Positions 24,082-33,050 of a DNA stretch of 64,000 nucleotides are shown piece by piece (position 1 is the first letter of the stretch; every line of letters starts with the position of its first letter). The stretch comes from an uncultured Bacteroidales bacterium (GTDB lineage: Bacteria; Bacteroidota; Bacteroidia; Bacteroidales; Paludibacteraceae). The notes beneath the pieces were generated by a model, which saw only the letters and a list, made by a program, of their open reading frames with translations, made no database searches and was not told where the DNA came from. The stretch is from contig UQNE01000001.1 in assembly GCA_900542355.1 (NCBI GenBank), positions 62,001 to 126,000 of the forward strand. Reading direction: 5' to 3'. Both the position numbers and the translations under genes were made by a program.

Positions 24082-24822
24082 TTATTGTTTTTTGTTTCTG
24101 CGGAAACCGCCTCTACGCTCTCCGTCTCGACGATCGTTGCGGCGATCCATGCCACGACCTTCTTGCTTTTGAGTGAAGTTAGGAGCGAGGTCTTTTTTGC
24201 CATAGACTTCTCCACGGCAGATCCAAACCTTAACACCGATAACACCTACTTTGGTGATAGCACCAATCTGGCAGTAGTCGATGTCAGCACGCAGTGTGTG
24301 CAGAGGAGTACGCCCTTCTTTGTACATCTCTTTGCGCGCCATCTCGGCACCATTGAGACGCCCGCTGACCTGTACTTTGATACCCTCAGCACCCATACGC
24401 ATAGTAGAAGCGATGGCCATCTTAACGGCACGACGGTAAGCGATTTTACCCTCCAATTGGCGAGCAATCTTGGTAGCCACGATAGTAGCGTCCAACTCGG
24501 GGCGTTTTACCTCGAAGATGTTGATTTGAACATCTTGTTTGGTGATTTTTTTGAGTTCCTCTTTCAATTTGTCAACTTCTTGTCCACCCTTTCCGATGAT
24601 GAAACCGGGGCGAGCGGTGCAGACAGTAACAGTTACAAGTTTAAGAGTTCTTTCGATAACGATACGAGAAATACTAGCCTCAGCAAGACGGGCGTTGAGG
24701 TATCCACGGATCTTGGTATCCTCTACGATAGTATCTCCGTAATTCTTACCGCCAAACCAGTTGGAATCCCAACCACGAACAATACCCAGGCGGTTTGCAA
24801 TAGGATTAATTTTCTGTCCCAT
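24082..24822 (-). CDS. rpsC: 30S ribosomal protein S3
   Basis: This 246-residue protein has the KH type II domain with PGFIIGKGGQEVDKLKEELK and the C-terminal S3 domain (GVIGVKVWICRGEVYG). It lines the mRNA entry tunnel and helps unwind mRNA. The last ~25 residues are an Arg-rich tail (MDRRNDRRDGERRGGFRR), common in this phylum. It lies 8 bp after rplV. Confidence 0.97.
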   Translation of the reverse strand: MGQKINPIANRLGIVRGWDSNWFGGKNYGDTIVEDTKIRGYLNARLAEASISRIVIERTLKLVTVTVCTARPGFIIGKGGQEVDKLKEELKKITKQDVQINIFEVKRPELDATIVATKIARQLEGKIAYRRAVKMAIASTMRMGAEGIKVQVSGRLNGAEMARKEMYKEGRTPLHTLRADIDYCQIGAITKVGVIGVKVWICRGEVYGKKDLAPNFTQKQEGRGMDRRNDRRDGERRGGFRRNKKQ

Positions 24823-24830
24823 TTTGTTGA

Positions 24831-25238
24831 TTACTTTTCAGCGTTAGTATTTTTAGTATCTACAAATACAGTAACATGGTTGGAACGCTTGCGCACGCGG
24901 TATCCGCGACCTTGAGGAGCGGTCAGCAGGCGTTTGAGCATCATACCGCCATCCACCATGATATTGCTTACATACAGAGTTTCCTGATCTGCTTTTTTGC
25001 CGGTTTTGGTTTCCCAGTTAGCGATAGCAGATTTCAGTACTTTTTCCATTGCGCGCGAAGCCTCTCGAGTAGAGAAATGCAACGCACCCAGTGCACGGTT
25101 CACTTCCATACCACGAATCATATCTGCAACAAGGCGCATTTTGCGTGGAGATGTAGGAACGTTGTTTACCTTAGCAAAGTATTGACTCTTGCGAGCCTCT
25201 TTCATTGCCTCGGCTGTATTATGTTTTCTAGCACCCAT
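24831..25238 (-). CDS. rplV: 50S ribosomal protein L22
   Basis: This 135-residue protein has the NVPTSPRKMRLVADMIRGME segment and the RGYRVRKRSNHVTVFV beta-hairpin that reaches into the exit tunnel, the loop linked to macrolide effects in other bacteria. A short Ala/Lys N-terminal extension is present. It lies between rpsS and rpsC. Confidence 0.97.
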   Translation of the reverse strand: MGARKHNTAEAMKEARKSQYFAKVNNVPTSPRKMRLVADMIRGMEVNRALGALHFSTREASRAMEKVLKSAIANWETKTGKKADQETLYVSNIMVDGGMMLKRLLTAPQGRGYRVRKRSNHVTVFVDTKNTNAEK

Positions 25239-25282
25239 TTTGAATTCTAAAATTTAATTTGTTGTTTTAATGATTCAATGGA

Positions 25283-25552
25283 TTACTTCTTGTTATTTCC
25301 GGCGTGTCCACGGAAGGTACGAGTAGGAGCGAACTCTCCTAACTTATGACCAACCATATTCTCCGTAATATAAACAGGAATGAATTTGTTTCCATTGTGA
25401 ACTGCAATAGTATGACCTACAAAATCAGGAGAGATCATAGATGCACGACTCCAAGTCTTGACAACTTCTTTTTTGCCGGACTCATTCATAGCGAGCACCT
25501 TATCCTCCAACTTAACGTTGATAAACGGTCCTTTTTTCAATGAACGACTCAT
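25283..25552 (-). CDS. rpsS: 30S ribosomal protein S19
   Basis: This 89-residue protein starts MSRSLKKGPFINVKLEDKVL and has TWSRASMISPDFVGHTIAVH and HKLGEFAPTRTFRGHA signatures. It sits in the 30S head with S13. It lies 25 bp after rplB. Confidence 0.97.
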   Translation of the reverse strand: MSRSLKKGPFINVKLEDKVLAMNESGKKEVVKTWSRASMISPDFVGHTIAVHNGNKFIPVYITENMVGHKLGEFAPTRTFRGHAGNNKK

Positions 25553-25577
25553 AATGTTTTGTTACGATTTTAATAGG

Positions 25578-26402
25578 TTATTTCTTTCTTCTTTCGATTA
25601 TGAACTGATTGCTCTGGTTCTTGGGATGACGGGTCTTGTATCCCTTAGCGAGCAAGCCCTTGCGTGAGCGCGGGTGTCCACCGGAAGCACGACCTTCACC
25701 ACCACCCATCGGGTGATCAACAGGGTTCATAACAACGCCACGGTTGCGTGGGCGACGACCGAGCCAACGACTACGACCTGCTTTACCACTTTTCTCCAAT
25801 GCGTGGTCGCTATTGCCAACTACTCCGACGGTAGCCTTGCAAGCAGCGAGCACTTTGCGGAGTTCACCCGAAGGCAACTTGATGATTGCATACTTGTCTT
25901 CACGCGAAGAGAGTTGTGCAAACACGCCTGCTGAGCGAACCATGCAAGCACCTTGACCCGGACGCAACTCGATGTTGTGGATGAGAGTTCCGAGAGGGAT
26001 GTTTGCCATTGGAAGTGCGTTTCCTACTTCAGGAGCAGCGTCTGCTCCGGACATAACCGTTTGACCTACTTGCAGTCCGTTAGGTGCAAGAATGTAACGC
26101 TTCTCGCCATCAGCATAGAAGAGGAGTGCGATGCGTGCCGAACGGTTAGGATCGTACTCAATCGTCTTTACTGTAGCGGGTACACCATCTTTGTTGCGTT
26201 TGAAGTCAATTACACGATATTTCTGCTTGTGTCCGCCGCCGATGTATCGCATGGTCATTTTACCTGCATGGTTACGACCACCGGTTTTGCGTTTACCGAA
26301 CACAAGAGATTTCTCTGGTGCACTTGCGGTAATTGTCTCAAATGCGCCAATAACTTTGTGTCTTTGCCCCGGTGTAGTGGGCTTAAATTTACGTACAGCC
26401 AT
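25578..26402 (-). CDS. rplB: 50S ribosomal protein L2
   Basis: This 274-residue protein of the peptidyl transferase region has the GRNHAGKMTMRYIGGGHKQK N-terminal motif and the VDHPMGGGEGRASGGHPRSR loop, which contains the conserved His needed for activity. The C-terminus ends with QFIIERRKK. It lies 2 bp after rplW. Confidence 0.97.
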   Translation of the reverse strand: MAVRKFKPTTPGQRHKVIGAFETITASAPEKSLVFGKRKTGGRNHAGKMTMRYIGGGHKQKYRVIDFKRNKDGVPATVKTIEYDPNRSARIALLFYADGEKRYILAPNGLQVGQTVMSGADAAPEVGNALPMANIPLGTLIHNIELRPGQGACMVRSAGVFAQLSSREDKYAIIKLPSGELRKVLAACKATVGVVGNSDHALEKSGKAGRSRWLGRRPRNRGVVMNPVDHPMGGGEGRASGGHPRSRKGLLAKGYKTRHPKNQSNQFIIERRKK

Positions 26403-26404
26403 TT

Positions 26405-26695
26405 TTAGATATTGCTATAAAAATCGATTGTTTCACCTTGTTTCAATGTAACGATAGCCTTTTTGTAAGCCTGTTGTGCGCCACGAAGCAACCCGCTCTT
26501 GGTATAGCGTTGTTTCGTTTTAGGAGCGACAATAAGGGTATTTACTTCCTCTACCTGTACATTGTACATTTCTTCTACTGCCTTTTTGATTTGCACTTTG
26601 TTGGCAGTACGCTCTACTCTGAAACCATAGCGGTTCAACTTTTCGCCTGCGGCGGTCATCTTCTCGGTGACGATAGGTTTGATAATAATTGCCAT
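26405..26695 (-). CDS. rplW: 50S ribosomal protein L23
   Basis: This 96-residue protein starts MAIIIKPIVTEKMTAAGEKL and has the YGFRVERTANKVQIKKAVEE helix. It is the main docking point of trigger factor and SRP at the tunnel exit. It lies 13 bp after rplD. Confidence 0.96.
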   Translation of the reverse strand: MAIIIKPIVTEKMTAAGEKLNRYGFRVERTANKVQIKKAVEEMYNVQVEEVNTLIVAPKTKQRYTKSGLLRGAQQAYKKAIVTLKQGETIDFYSNI

Positions 26696-26708
26696 AGTAG
26701 TAACCTCC

Positions 26709-27338
26709 TTATGCGTTAAAAGTTGCCTCGATAGCAGCAGCAGAAGCCTCAGTGAGCACTACCACATTCGAGTTCATAATAGTATAAGTATTCAGTTCGT
26801 TAACAGAAACGACATTGGTCTTCTGCAAGTTGGCAGCGGACTTGATGGCGTTCGTGTTGACCTCATTGAGGATGAAGGTAACTTTCTTACCGGCCACATT
26901 GAGGTTGTTGAGCACCTCGATCATTGCTTTGGTTTTGGGAGCCTCGAAAGTGATTGCATCAAGAACAATGATTTGGTCTTGACTAGCGCGCAGGCTGAGT
27001 GCCGACTTGCGAGCCAACTGTTTTACCTTGCGGTTGAGTTTGAACTCATAACTGCGAGGAACGGGACCAAAGATTGTACCACCACCTACGCGAACCGGCG
27101 ATTTGAAATCACCCGGACGAGCACCTCCGCCTCCCTTCTGACGACCGAGTTTGCGTGTAGAGTGGGCATTCTCGCTACGCTGTTTTGCTTTTGCGGTACC
27201 TTGACGATTGTTTGCCAAGAACTGCTTAACATCCAAGTAGATAGCATGTTCGTTAGGCTCGATACCGAAGATTGCGTCGTTGAGGACGACCTTCTTGCCA
27301 GTCTCTTTGCCGGCCATGTTCAAAATACTAAGTTCCAT
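26709..27338 (-). CDS. rplD: 50S ribosomal protein L4
   Basis: This 209-residue protein has the long tunnel loop with KLGRQKGGGGARPGDFKSPV, and its globular part lies on the subunit surface. In E. coli L4 regulates its own operon at a leader RNA. No such leader is identified here, although the rpsJ-rplC spacer is structured. It lies 5 bp after rplC. Confidence 0.97.
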   Translation of the reverse strand: MELSILNMAGKETGKKVVLNDAIFGIEPNEHAIYLDVKQFLANNRQGTAKAKQRSENAHSTRKLGRQKGGGGARPGDFKSPVRVGGGTIFGPVPRSYEFKLNRKVKQLARKSALSLRASQDQIIVLDAITFEAPKTKAMIEVLNNLNVAGKKVTFILNEVNTNAIKSAANLQKTNVVSVNELNTYTIMNSNVVVLTEASAAAIEATFNA

Positions 27339-27343
27339 ACTGA

Positions 27344-27964
27344 TTACTTGTTGAGAATAACGATTGAATTTTTAGCACCCGGAATACTACCCTTGACCAT
27401 GATCAAGTTGTACTCAGGGATAACCTTAAGAATCACAAGGTTTTGTACGGTGATGCGATCTTGTCCCATGTGTCCACCCATACGCGTACCCGGGAAGATA
27501 CGGCTAGGATATGCACATGCACCTACAGAACCCGGCGCACGCAGACGGTCGTCCTGACCGTGTGTAGATTGACCTACACCGCCAAATCCGTGGCGTTTAA
27601 CAACACCTTGGAAACCTTTACCTTTGGAGGTACCAATTACATCGACGAAGGTATTCTCTTGGAATACATCAGCGACGGTAATGGTATCGCCCAATTTGAG
27701 TTCTTTTTCGAACTCGTCAAACTCAGCGAGGTGACGCATGGGTTGTACGCCTGCCGCTTTGAAATGGCCTGCTTCAGCCTTGTTGGTGTGTTTCTCGCTT
27801 TTCTGCATGAAACCCACTTGAACAGCCTGATAGCCATCTTTCTCAACGGTTTTCAGTTGCGTTACAACGCAAGGACCTGCCTCGATTACGGTGCATGGGA
27901 TATTCTTGCCATCAGCACCGAATACGGAAGTCATTCCGATCTTTTTTCCTAATAATCCTGGCAT
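27344..27964 (-). CDS. rplC: 50S ribosomal protein L3
   Basis: This 206-residue protein starts MPGLLGKKIGMTSVFGADGK and has the FQGVVKRHGFGGVGQSTHGQ loop with the conserved Gln that is methylated in other bacteria, close to the peptidyl transferase centre. The spacer before it (154 bp) is much longer than others in the S10 segment and is structured. Confidence 0.97.
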   Translation of the reverse strand: MPGLLGKKIGMTSVFGADGKNIPCTVIEAGPCVVTQLKTVEKDGYQAVQVGFMQKSEKHTNKAEAGHFKAAGVQPMRHLAEFDEFEKELKLGDTITVADVFQENTFVDVIGTSKGKGFQGVVKRHGFGGVGQSTHGQDDRLRAPGSVGACAYPSRIFPGTRMGGHMGQDRITVQNLVILKVIPEYNLIMVKGSIPGAKNSIVILNK

Positions 27965-28010
27965 TTTTACCGATTGTTAGTTGTTAATAATTAGCCACTC
28001 TCGCCCGCGG

Positions 28011-28071
28011 ACTGACACCTTCACCCGAAGATTACTCGGTCATTAGCCGAGGGAAGTGGTCGTTTGTCAGT
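28011..28071 (-). other. Structured RNA element in the rpsJ-rplC spacer
   Basis: ACTGACA (28011-28017) pairs with TGTCAGT (28065-28071), enclosing a CTCGG/CCGAG stem (28035-28039 with 28047-28051). In the minus-strand transcript this lies about 45 nt upstream of the rplC start. The sequence CTGACACCTTC from its 5' side (plus strand) recurs at 21320 in the other long operon spacer. Possible regulatory leader of the L3-L4 segment. Confidence 0.4.
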
Positions 28072-28118
28072 TAGCGCAATGCGGGAAACGCACGGCGCAA
28101 AGATTGTTTACCAATTCA

Positions 28119-28424
28119 TTACGCTTTGATTTCTACCTCTACACCGCTGGCGAGTTCGAGTTTCATAAGAGCCTCGATAGTCTTGCTATTGGCATTGTAG
28201 ATGTCGATCAAGCGTTTGTAACTCGAGAGTTCAAACTGCTCACGACTTTTCTTGTTTACGAAAGTAGAGCGGTTGACAGTGAAGATGCGTTTGTGGGTAG
28301 GCAATGGAATAGGGCCACTGATTACTGCACCTGTTGACTTAACTGTTTTAACGATCTTCTCAGCCGACTTGTCCACCAAGTTGTGGTCGAAAGATTTCAG
28401 TTTGATACGAATTTTCTGACTCAT
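28119..28424 (-). CDS. rpsJ: 30S ribosomal protein S10
   Basis: This 101-residue protein starts MSQKIRIKLKSFDHNLVDKS and has the GPIPLPTHKRIFTVNRSTFV loop that inserts into the 30S head. It is also the NusE partner in transcription antitermination. It lies 156 bp downstream of fusA, and no tuf gene is found between them. Confidence 0.97.
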   Translation of the reverse strand: MSQKIRIKLKSFDHNLVDKSAEKIVKTVKSTGAVISGPIPLPTHKRIFTVNRSTFVNKKSREQFELSSYKRLIDIYNANSKTIEALMKLELASGVEVEIKA

Positions 28425-28580
28425 GTCTTTAATTTAATTAGTGATTTTGTTTTTGTTGTATAGAGCGCGAACCGTCTAAAGAGTCATTTGCTTAGAACGA
28501 CCCAGCGTCTATATAAGATTATGTAGATGTGTGTGCGCAGGCACTTGTGCGGCTACGCACACACATCGATGATTATGCGA

Positions 28581-30695
28581 TTATACCAAGTCTGCACGGC
28601 CACCGCACTCGGTGAGCACTGCTTTAGCGATTGCGCTAGACACAGCCTCGTAGTGGGAGAACTCCATGCTAGAGGTAGCACGACCGGAGGTGATGGTACG
28701 CAAAGCGGTAACATAACCGAACATCTCGCTCAATGGTACTTTTGCTTTGACGATACGCGCACCGGTACGAGCGGTATCCATGCCCTCTACTTGTCCACGA
28801 CGCTTGGTCAAGTCGCCGATGACATCACCCATGTTCTCCTCAGGAGTAACGACCTCCACTTTCATAATAGGCTCCATGAGAATCGGTTTAGCCTTTACGC
28901 AGGCGTTTTTGAATGCCATCTGTGCGCAGATCTCGAACGACAACTGATCAGAGTCAACGGGGTGGAAACTACCATCGATAACCGTAACCTTGAGTTGGTC
29001 AACCGGATAGCCGGCAAGAACACCATTCTTCATAGCAGCCTGGAAGCCCTTTTCGATAGAGGGGATAAACTCCTTAGGGATGTTACCACCCTTGACCTCG
29101 TTGATGAACTGGAGGCTACCCTCGAATTCGGGATCAGCCGGCTCAACACGCACGAACATATCGGCGAATTTACCACGACCACCGGATTGTTTCTTGTAGG
29201 TCTCGCGGAGTTCAACCGGCATAGAGATAGCCTCGCGGTATGCCACTTGCGGACGACCTTGGTTGCACTCTACCTTGAACTCACGACGCAAACGGTCGAT
29301 AATAATCTCGAGGTGCAACTCACCCATACCGGAGATAACAGTCTGACCTGTCTGCTCATCGGTCTTAACGGTGAATGTGGGGTCTTCTTCAGCCAACTTA
29401 GCCAAACCAACGCCCAGTTTATCGAGGTCTGCCTGGCTCTTAGGCTCAACCGAAACACCGATCACCGGTGCGGGGAACTCTATTGACTCGAGGACGATAG
29501 GATTCTCCTCAGAGCAGAGTGTATCACCGGTACGGATGTCCTTGAAGCCTACACCTGCTCCGATATCACCGGCAGCGATGAAGTCAACAGGATTCTGGTG
29601 GTTGGAGTGCATTTGGAAGATACGCGAGATACGCTCTTTCTTACCGGAACGGGGGTTGTAAACATACGAACCTGCCTCCAACTTACCGGAATAAACTCTG
29701 AAGTAGCAAAGACGACCTACATAGGGGTCGGTAGCAATCTTGAATGCCAAAGCGCAGAGAGGCTCGTCGTCATCGGGTTTGCGAGTAACGGCTTCGCCCG
29801 TGCGAGGGTCGGTACCATCGATCTCAGGAGTATCTAGAGGACTCGGGAGGTAAGCACATACAGCATCCAACATCGTCTGCACGCCCTTGTTCTTAAACGA
29901 AGAACCGCAGATAACAGGGAAGATATGCATTCCGACGGTACCCTTGCGGATAGCGGCACGAATCTCATCCTCAGTAATAGTAGAAGGATCGGAGAAGTAT
30001 TTCTCCATCAAGGCATCGTCGAACTCAGCGATAGTCTCGAGCATTTTGTCGCGCCACTCCTCTGCCTCTGCAACGAGGTCAGCAGGAATAGGCTCTTCCT
30101 CATACTCAGCACCCATAGTCTCGTCGTGCCAAAGGACACCCTTCATCTTAACGAGGTCAACTACACCCTTGAAAGTCTCCTCATTTCCGATAGGAATTTG
30201 GATAGGACAAGGAGTAGCACCGAGTACCTCTTTAATCTGGCGAACTACATCGAAGAAGTTGGCGCCGGAGCGGTCCATCTTGTTGACATAGCAGATACGA
30301 GGTACATTATATTTATCAGCCTGACGCCAAACGGTTTCCGACTGAGGTTGAACACCACCTACAGCGCAGAAAGTAGCCACGGCACCATCGAGAATACGAA
30401 GCGAGCGCTCTACCTCAACAGTAAAGTCGACATGCCCCGGAGTATCTATCAGGTTGATTTTGTACTTATTGCCCATATACGGCCAATAAGTGGTAGTAGC
30501 AGCAGAGGTGATAGTAATACCACGCTCCTGCTCCTGAACCATCCAGTCCATAGTAGCGGCACCATCGTGTACCTCACCGATTTTGTGCGTAAGACCGGTG
30601 TAGTACAAGATACGCTCGGAAGTAGTCGTTTTACCGGCATCGATGTGCGCCATGATACCGATGTTTCTGTTTAATTTCAGATCGTGTTTAGCCAT
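28581..30695 (-). CDS. fusA: Elongation factor G
   Basis: This 704-residue GTPase moves tRNAs and mRNA through the ribosome. It has the P-loop (AHIDAGKTTTSERI), switch II DTPGHVDF, NKMD, and domain IV with the VAYREAISMPVELR start. The C-terminus ends with the standard domain V region. The gene is in the str order rpsL-rpsG-fusA. A short perfect hairpin lies just before its start. Confidence 0.97.
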   Translation of the reverse strand: MAKHDLKLNRNIGIMAHIDAGKTTTSERILYYTGLTHKIGEVHDGAATMDWMVQEQERGITITSAATTTYWPYMGNKYKINLIDTPGHVDFTVEVERSLRILDGAVATFCAVGGVQPQSETVWRQADKYNVPRICYVNKMDRSGANFFDVVRQIKEVLGATPCPIQIPIGNEETFKGVVDLVKMKGVLWHDETMGAEYEEEPIPADLVAEAEEWRDKMLETIAEFDDALMEKYFSDPSTITEDEIRAAIRKGTVGMHIFPVICGSSFKNKGVQTMLDAVCAYLPSPLDTPEIDGTDPRTGEAVTRKPDDDEPLCALAFKIATDPYVGRLCYFRVYSGKLEAGSYVYNPRSGKKERISRIFQMHSNHQNPVDFIAAGDIGAGVGFKDIRTGDTLCSEENPIVLESIEFPAPVIGVSVEPKSQADLDKLGVGLAKLAEEDPTFTVKTDEQTGQTVISGMGELHLEIIIDRLRREFKVECNQGRPQVAYREAISMPVELRETYKKQSGGRGKFADMFVRVEPADPEFEGSLQFINEVKGGNIPKEFIPSIEKGFQAAMKNGVLAGYPVDQLKVTVIDGSFHPVDSDQLSFEICAQMAFKNACVKAKPILMEPIMKVEVVTPEENMGDVIGDLTKRRGQVEGMDTARTGARIVKAKVPLSEMFGYVTALRTITSGRATSSMEFSHYEAVSSAIAKAVLTECGGRADLV

Positions 30696-30717
30696 TGTTT
30701 CTTTTCCTTGTATATAT

Positions 30718-30733
30718 ACGCGCGTGAGCGCGT
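30718..30733 (-). other. Short GC hairpin between rpsG and fusA
   Basis: ACGCGC and GCGCGT form a perfect 6-bp stem with a GTGA-type loop, about 22 nt upstream of the fusA start codon. It may tune fusA translation or mRNA processing. Confidence 0.4.
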
Positions 30734-30767
30734 GGGGAAATCAGTATTGCAGTTCAATTTCTCCAAA

Positions 30768-31244
30768 TTAGAAACGGAAGTGAGCGAATGCACGGTTAGC
30801 CTCAGCCATACGGTGCATATCCTCTTTGCGTTTGAAGGCACCACCCTGGTTGTTGTAGGCATCCATAATCTCTGCTGCGAGTTTCTCAGCCATAGAATGA
30901 CCGCCGCGTTTGCGAGCGAAAGCGATCATATTCTTCATAGCGATTGAGCCTTTGCGGTCAGCGCGGATCTCGGTAGGAACTTGGAAAGTAGCACCACCGA
31001 TTCGTTTAGACTTCACCTCTACCAAAGGAGTGATGTTGTCGAGAGCCTGTTTCCAGATATCCAAAGCCGATTTATCCTCGGACTTCATCTTCTGTTCTAC
31101 AACTCCCAAAGCGGTATAGAAGACACCATAAGAGGTGTTTTTCTTACCATCGAGCATAAGGTGGTTTACAAACTTTGCAACCATAACCTCGCCATAAACC
31201 GGATCCGGAAGGATAACGCGTTTTGTTGGTTTTGCTTTTCTCAT
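30768..31244 (-). CDS. rpsG: 30S ribosomal protein S7
   Basis: This 158-residue protein has the start MRKAKPTKRVILPDPVYGEV, matching the usual S7 start. A longer frame begins at 31283, but the extra 13 residues are not conserved in the family, so the ATG at 31244 is preferred. The GGATFQVPTEIRADRKGSIA segment is diagnostic. S7 nucleates the 30S head and lies at the E site. Confidence 0.95.
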   Translation of the reverse strand: MRKAKPTKRVILPDPVYGEVMVAKFVNHLMLDGKKNTSYGVFYTALGVVEQKMKSEDKSALDIWKQALDNITPLVEVKSKRIGGATFQVPTEIRADRKGSIAMKNMIAFARKRGGHSMAEKLAAEIMDAYNNQGGAFKRKEDMHRMAEANRAFAHFRF

Positions 31245-31367
31245 TGTTGTTTTAATTTTTTGGTTGTCTATCGCTTCAGCCAAAGTAATTTTGACTTACT
31301 CAACCGATCAACCCAGTTAAATCGTCCCAAGTATGGGAACTCTTAGTTAGTTTGAATAGTTAGCAGA

Positions 31368-31748
31368 TTACTTTTTTGCTTTGGGGCGCTTAGCACCATA
31401 TTTGCTTCGACGCTGCAAGCGGTTAGCGACACCGGCAGTATCCAAAGTACCGCGAACGATGTGGTAACGAACACCCGGAAGGTCTTTCACACGGCCGCCA
31501 CGCACCATTACGATGCTGTGCTCTTGCAAGTTGTGTCCTTCTCCCGGAATGTAGGCGTTTACTTCCTTTTGGTTCGTCAGACGAACACGAGCCACCTTAC
31601 GCATAGCGGAGTTAGGCTTTTTAGGGGTGGTTGTGTAAACGCGCACACATACGCCACGACGCTGAGGGCAACTGTCCAATGCAGGGCTTTTGCTCTTGTC
31701 GATAAGTTCTGCTCTTCCTTTTCTAACTAATTGTTGAATTGTAGGCAT
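31368..31748 (-). CDS. rpsL: 30S ribosomal protein S12
   Basis: This 126-residue decoding-centre protein starts MPTIQQLVRKGRAELIDKSK and has TTPKKPNSAMRKVARVRLTN and RVKDLPGVRYHIVRG, the two conserved loops at the A site. The Lys residues in these loops are the wild-type forms. It is the first gene of the str operon, about 115 nt downstream of a promoter at 31856-31886. Confidence 0.97.
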   Translation of the reverse strand: MPTIQQLVRKGRAELIDKSKSPALDSCPQRRGVCVRVYTTTPKKPNSAMRKVARVRLTNQKEVNAYIPGEGHNLQEHSIVMVRGGRVKDLPGVRYHIVRGTLDTAGVANRLQRRSKYGAKRPKAKK

Positions 31749-31855
31749 TGTAACTTGTTGTTTGTTAATTGATTATAGTTTACTCGCTTTTGTGTTGCCA
31801 TTGTTTTGCCGCGTGCGTATATGCGCGAGAAGAGGGCAAACCACGAAAAAGCGTG

Positions 31856-31886
31856 CAAAGGTACGACTTTTTTTTGGATTATGCAA
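31856..31886 (-). promoter_or_regulatory. Promoter of the str/ribosomal operon
   Basis: On the minus strand TTG (31886-31884) and TACCTTTG (31863-31856) are 20 bp apart. The start site near 31849 gives a leader of about 100 nt before rpsL. This is the only clear promoter seen before the ribosomal run, although internal promoters may exist. Confidence 0.75.
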
Positions 31887-31947
31887 CTATTTTCCACAAG
31901 AAAATCAATAAATTATGCATTTTCTCCACTAAGCGGGGTACATAAAG

Positions 31948-32260
31948 CAACATGTAATTACCATGTAAGACCTTTCCAAGTCCGCTCCAGACATAGATTC
32001 CGTTAACGGTTAATTGACGATTAAACATATAATTATCATGTAATTAAACATATAATTATGCATATTGATACCTCCATACATCTCTCTACACAAAAACATC
32101 CAATAATGTGTTCAAGAATTGTACAAAAACATTTACTACTATTAGGCTATGAATTTCCAAAAACTAAATTAGCGTTTGCATTGTATGGGGACTCTATGCA
32201 AGCCATACAGTTCGTTAAACATATAATTACCATTGGTTTTTCAACATATAATTATCATAT
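31948..32260. repeat. Dispersed ACATATAATTAYCAT words
   Basis: Near-identical words occur at about 31948, 32024, 32047, 32218 and 32243. A further copy occurs at about 56208 near the defence operon promoter. Several lie beside the palindromic CGTTAACGGTTAATTG sequence, which also occurs at about 47926 and, in altered form, 56333. Confidence 0.6.
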
Positions 32261-32599
32261 TATTAGACATTAATTTCTCCATATAATTTACTTTGGATCC
32301 CCATTAAAAGCCATATAGTTCGTTAAAACTATTCTCATTGTCCCGAATGCTGAGAATGTTCTACGCTTATTGCGGTGATTCATTAAAGATCTGTTTGGAG
32401 AAATTCGATGTGTGTTGGGGTGTGGAAGTGCACTGGGGGCGTTTTTGTATTATTTTATCATTTTATGGGCAATATATGGGTATGGTATGGGTACTATCAG
32501 GGTATTATCGGATTCGCTTAACCACATACTAATCACATACTAATCACCTACTAATTACATACTACGGTCAGGGTGCAGACGGTAGCAATACAAATATTA

Positions 32600-32705
32600 A
32601 AATAATGCAGAATACAGAAGGCACAATGTAGAATGCGCAATTCATAGTGTAGAAGGCATAGTGCATAATTCATAATGAGGAATGCACAATGCATAATGGA
32701 TGCAA
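32600..32705. repeat. Degenerate short tandem repeats
   Basis: This is a chain of related words such as ATAATGCAGAATACAGAAG, GCACAATGTAGAATGCGCAA and GCACAATGCATAATGG. It has the look of the low-complexity CATAATTC/GCATAATG repeats common in Bacteroidales intergenic regions. It is not coding. Confidence 0.6.
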
Positions 32706-32790
32706 TGTAGCGCTTTGGAGGGTAGAAAGAAGGAATAAATTGACCAAAATGCGTATTTTTTGGCGAATTAAGGAGAAAAAAACGGAAATG

Positions 32791-32821
32791 TTGCGAAAAC
32801 GAGTTTTTTTTTGTACTTTTG
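32791..32821 (+). promoter_or_regulatory. Promoter of lepA
   Basis: TTG (32791-32793) and TACTTTTG (32814-32821) are 20 bp apart. The start site near 32828 gives an unusually long leader of about 220 nt that contains 36-bp direct repeats. Confidence 0.7.
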
Positions 32822-32863
32822 CAGCGCATAATGAGTGCGTAAGTTGCCACGCTGCTATCAAGT

Positions 32864-32951
32864 AGAGCGGTAAACCATTGCTCAAAAGACATCTCACATA
32901 GAGCAGTGAACCATTGCTCAAAAGACATCTCACATAGAGCGGTAAGCCATT
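32864..32951 (+). repeat. 36-bp tandem direct repeats in the lepA leader
   Basis: Two full 36-bp copies (32864-32899 and 32900-32935) differ at only two positions, and a partial third copy starts at 32936. Each begins AGAGCRGTRAACCATTGCTC. Each unit contains the short stem-forming words GAGC...GCTC. They lie in the predicted 5' untranslated RNA of lepA. Confidence 0.85.
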
Positions 32952-33050
32952 ACCCCAAGGTATTAGAGATTGCACGGGAAGCGCAGAGGCAAAGGCACAC
33001 TTTATGCAGATATGGTGGTACACCTTTTTATAAATAAGGAGATATTTTCT

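Larger units (their letters stand above)
31887..32790. other. Repeat-rich intergenic region without a supported gene
   Basis: About 900 bp of AT-rich sequence separates the divergent str and lepA promoters. It holds five or more copies of an ACATATAATTAYCAT-like word (31948-32260), one CCGTTAACGGTTAATTG palindrome near 31999, and a degenerate run of CATAATGCACAATGCATAAT-type repeats at 32600-32705. Short frames (for example 32058-32273) are made of repeat sequence and are not called. Confidence 0.7.

Noticed and set aside
28527..29486. Open frame of 319 codons on the + strand
   Set aside because: It is antisense to fusA; the sense strand encodes a full-length, conserved EF-G.
32058..32273. 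Small + strand frame of 71 codons
   Set aside because: It is built from AT-rich repeat words, and codon use does not resemble neighbouring genes.
32864..32951. Possible CRISPR array because of 36-bp repeats
   Set aside because: The copies are directly adjacent with no spacers, and no cas genes are present.
32970..33050. N-terminal extension of lepA
   Set aside because: It is not conserved in the family, and the internal ATG has a ribosome-binding site and the standard start.
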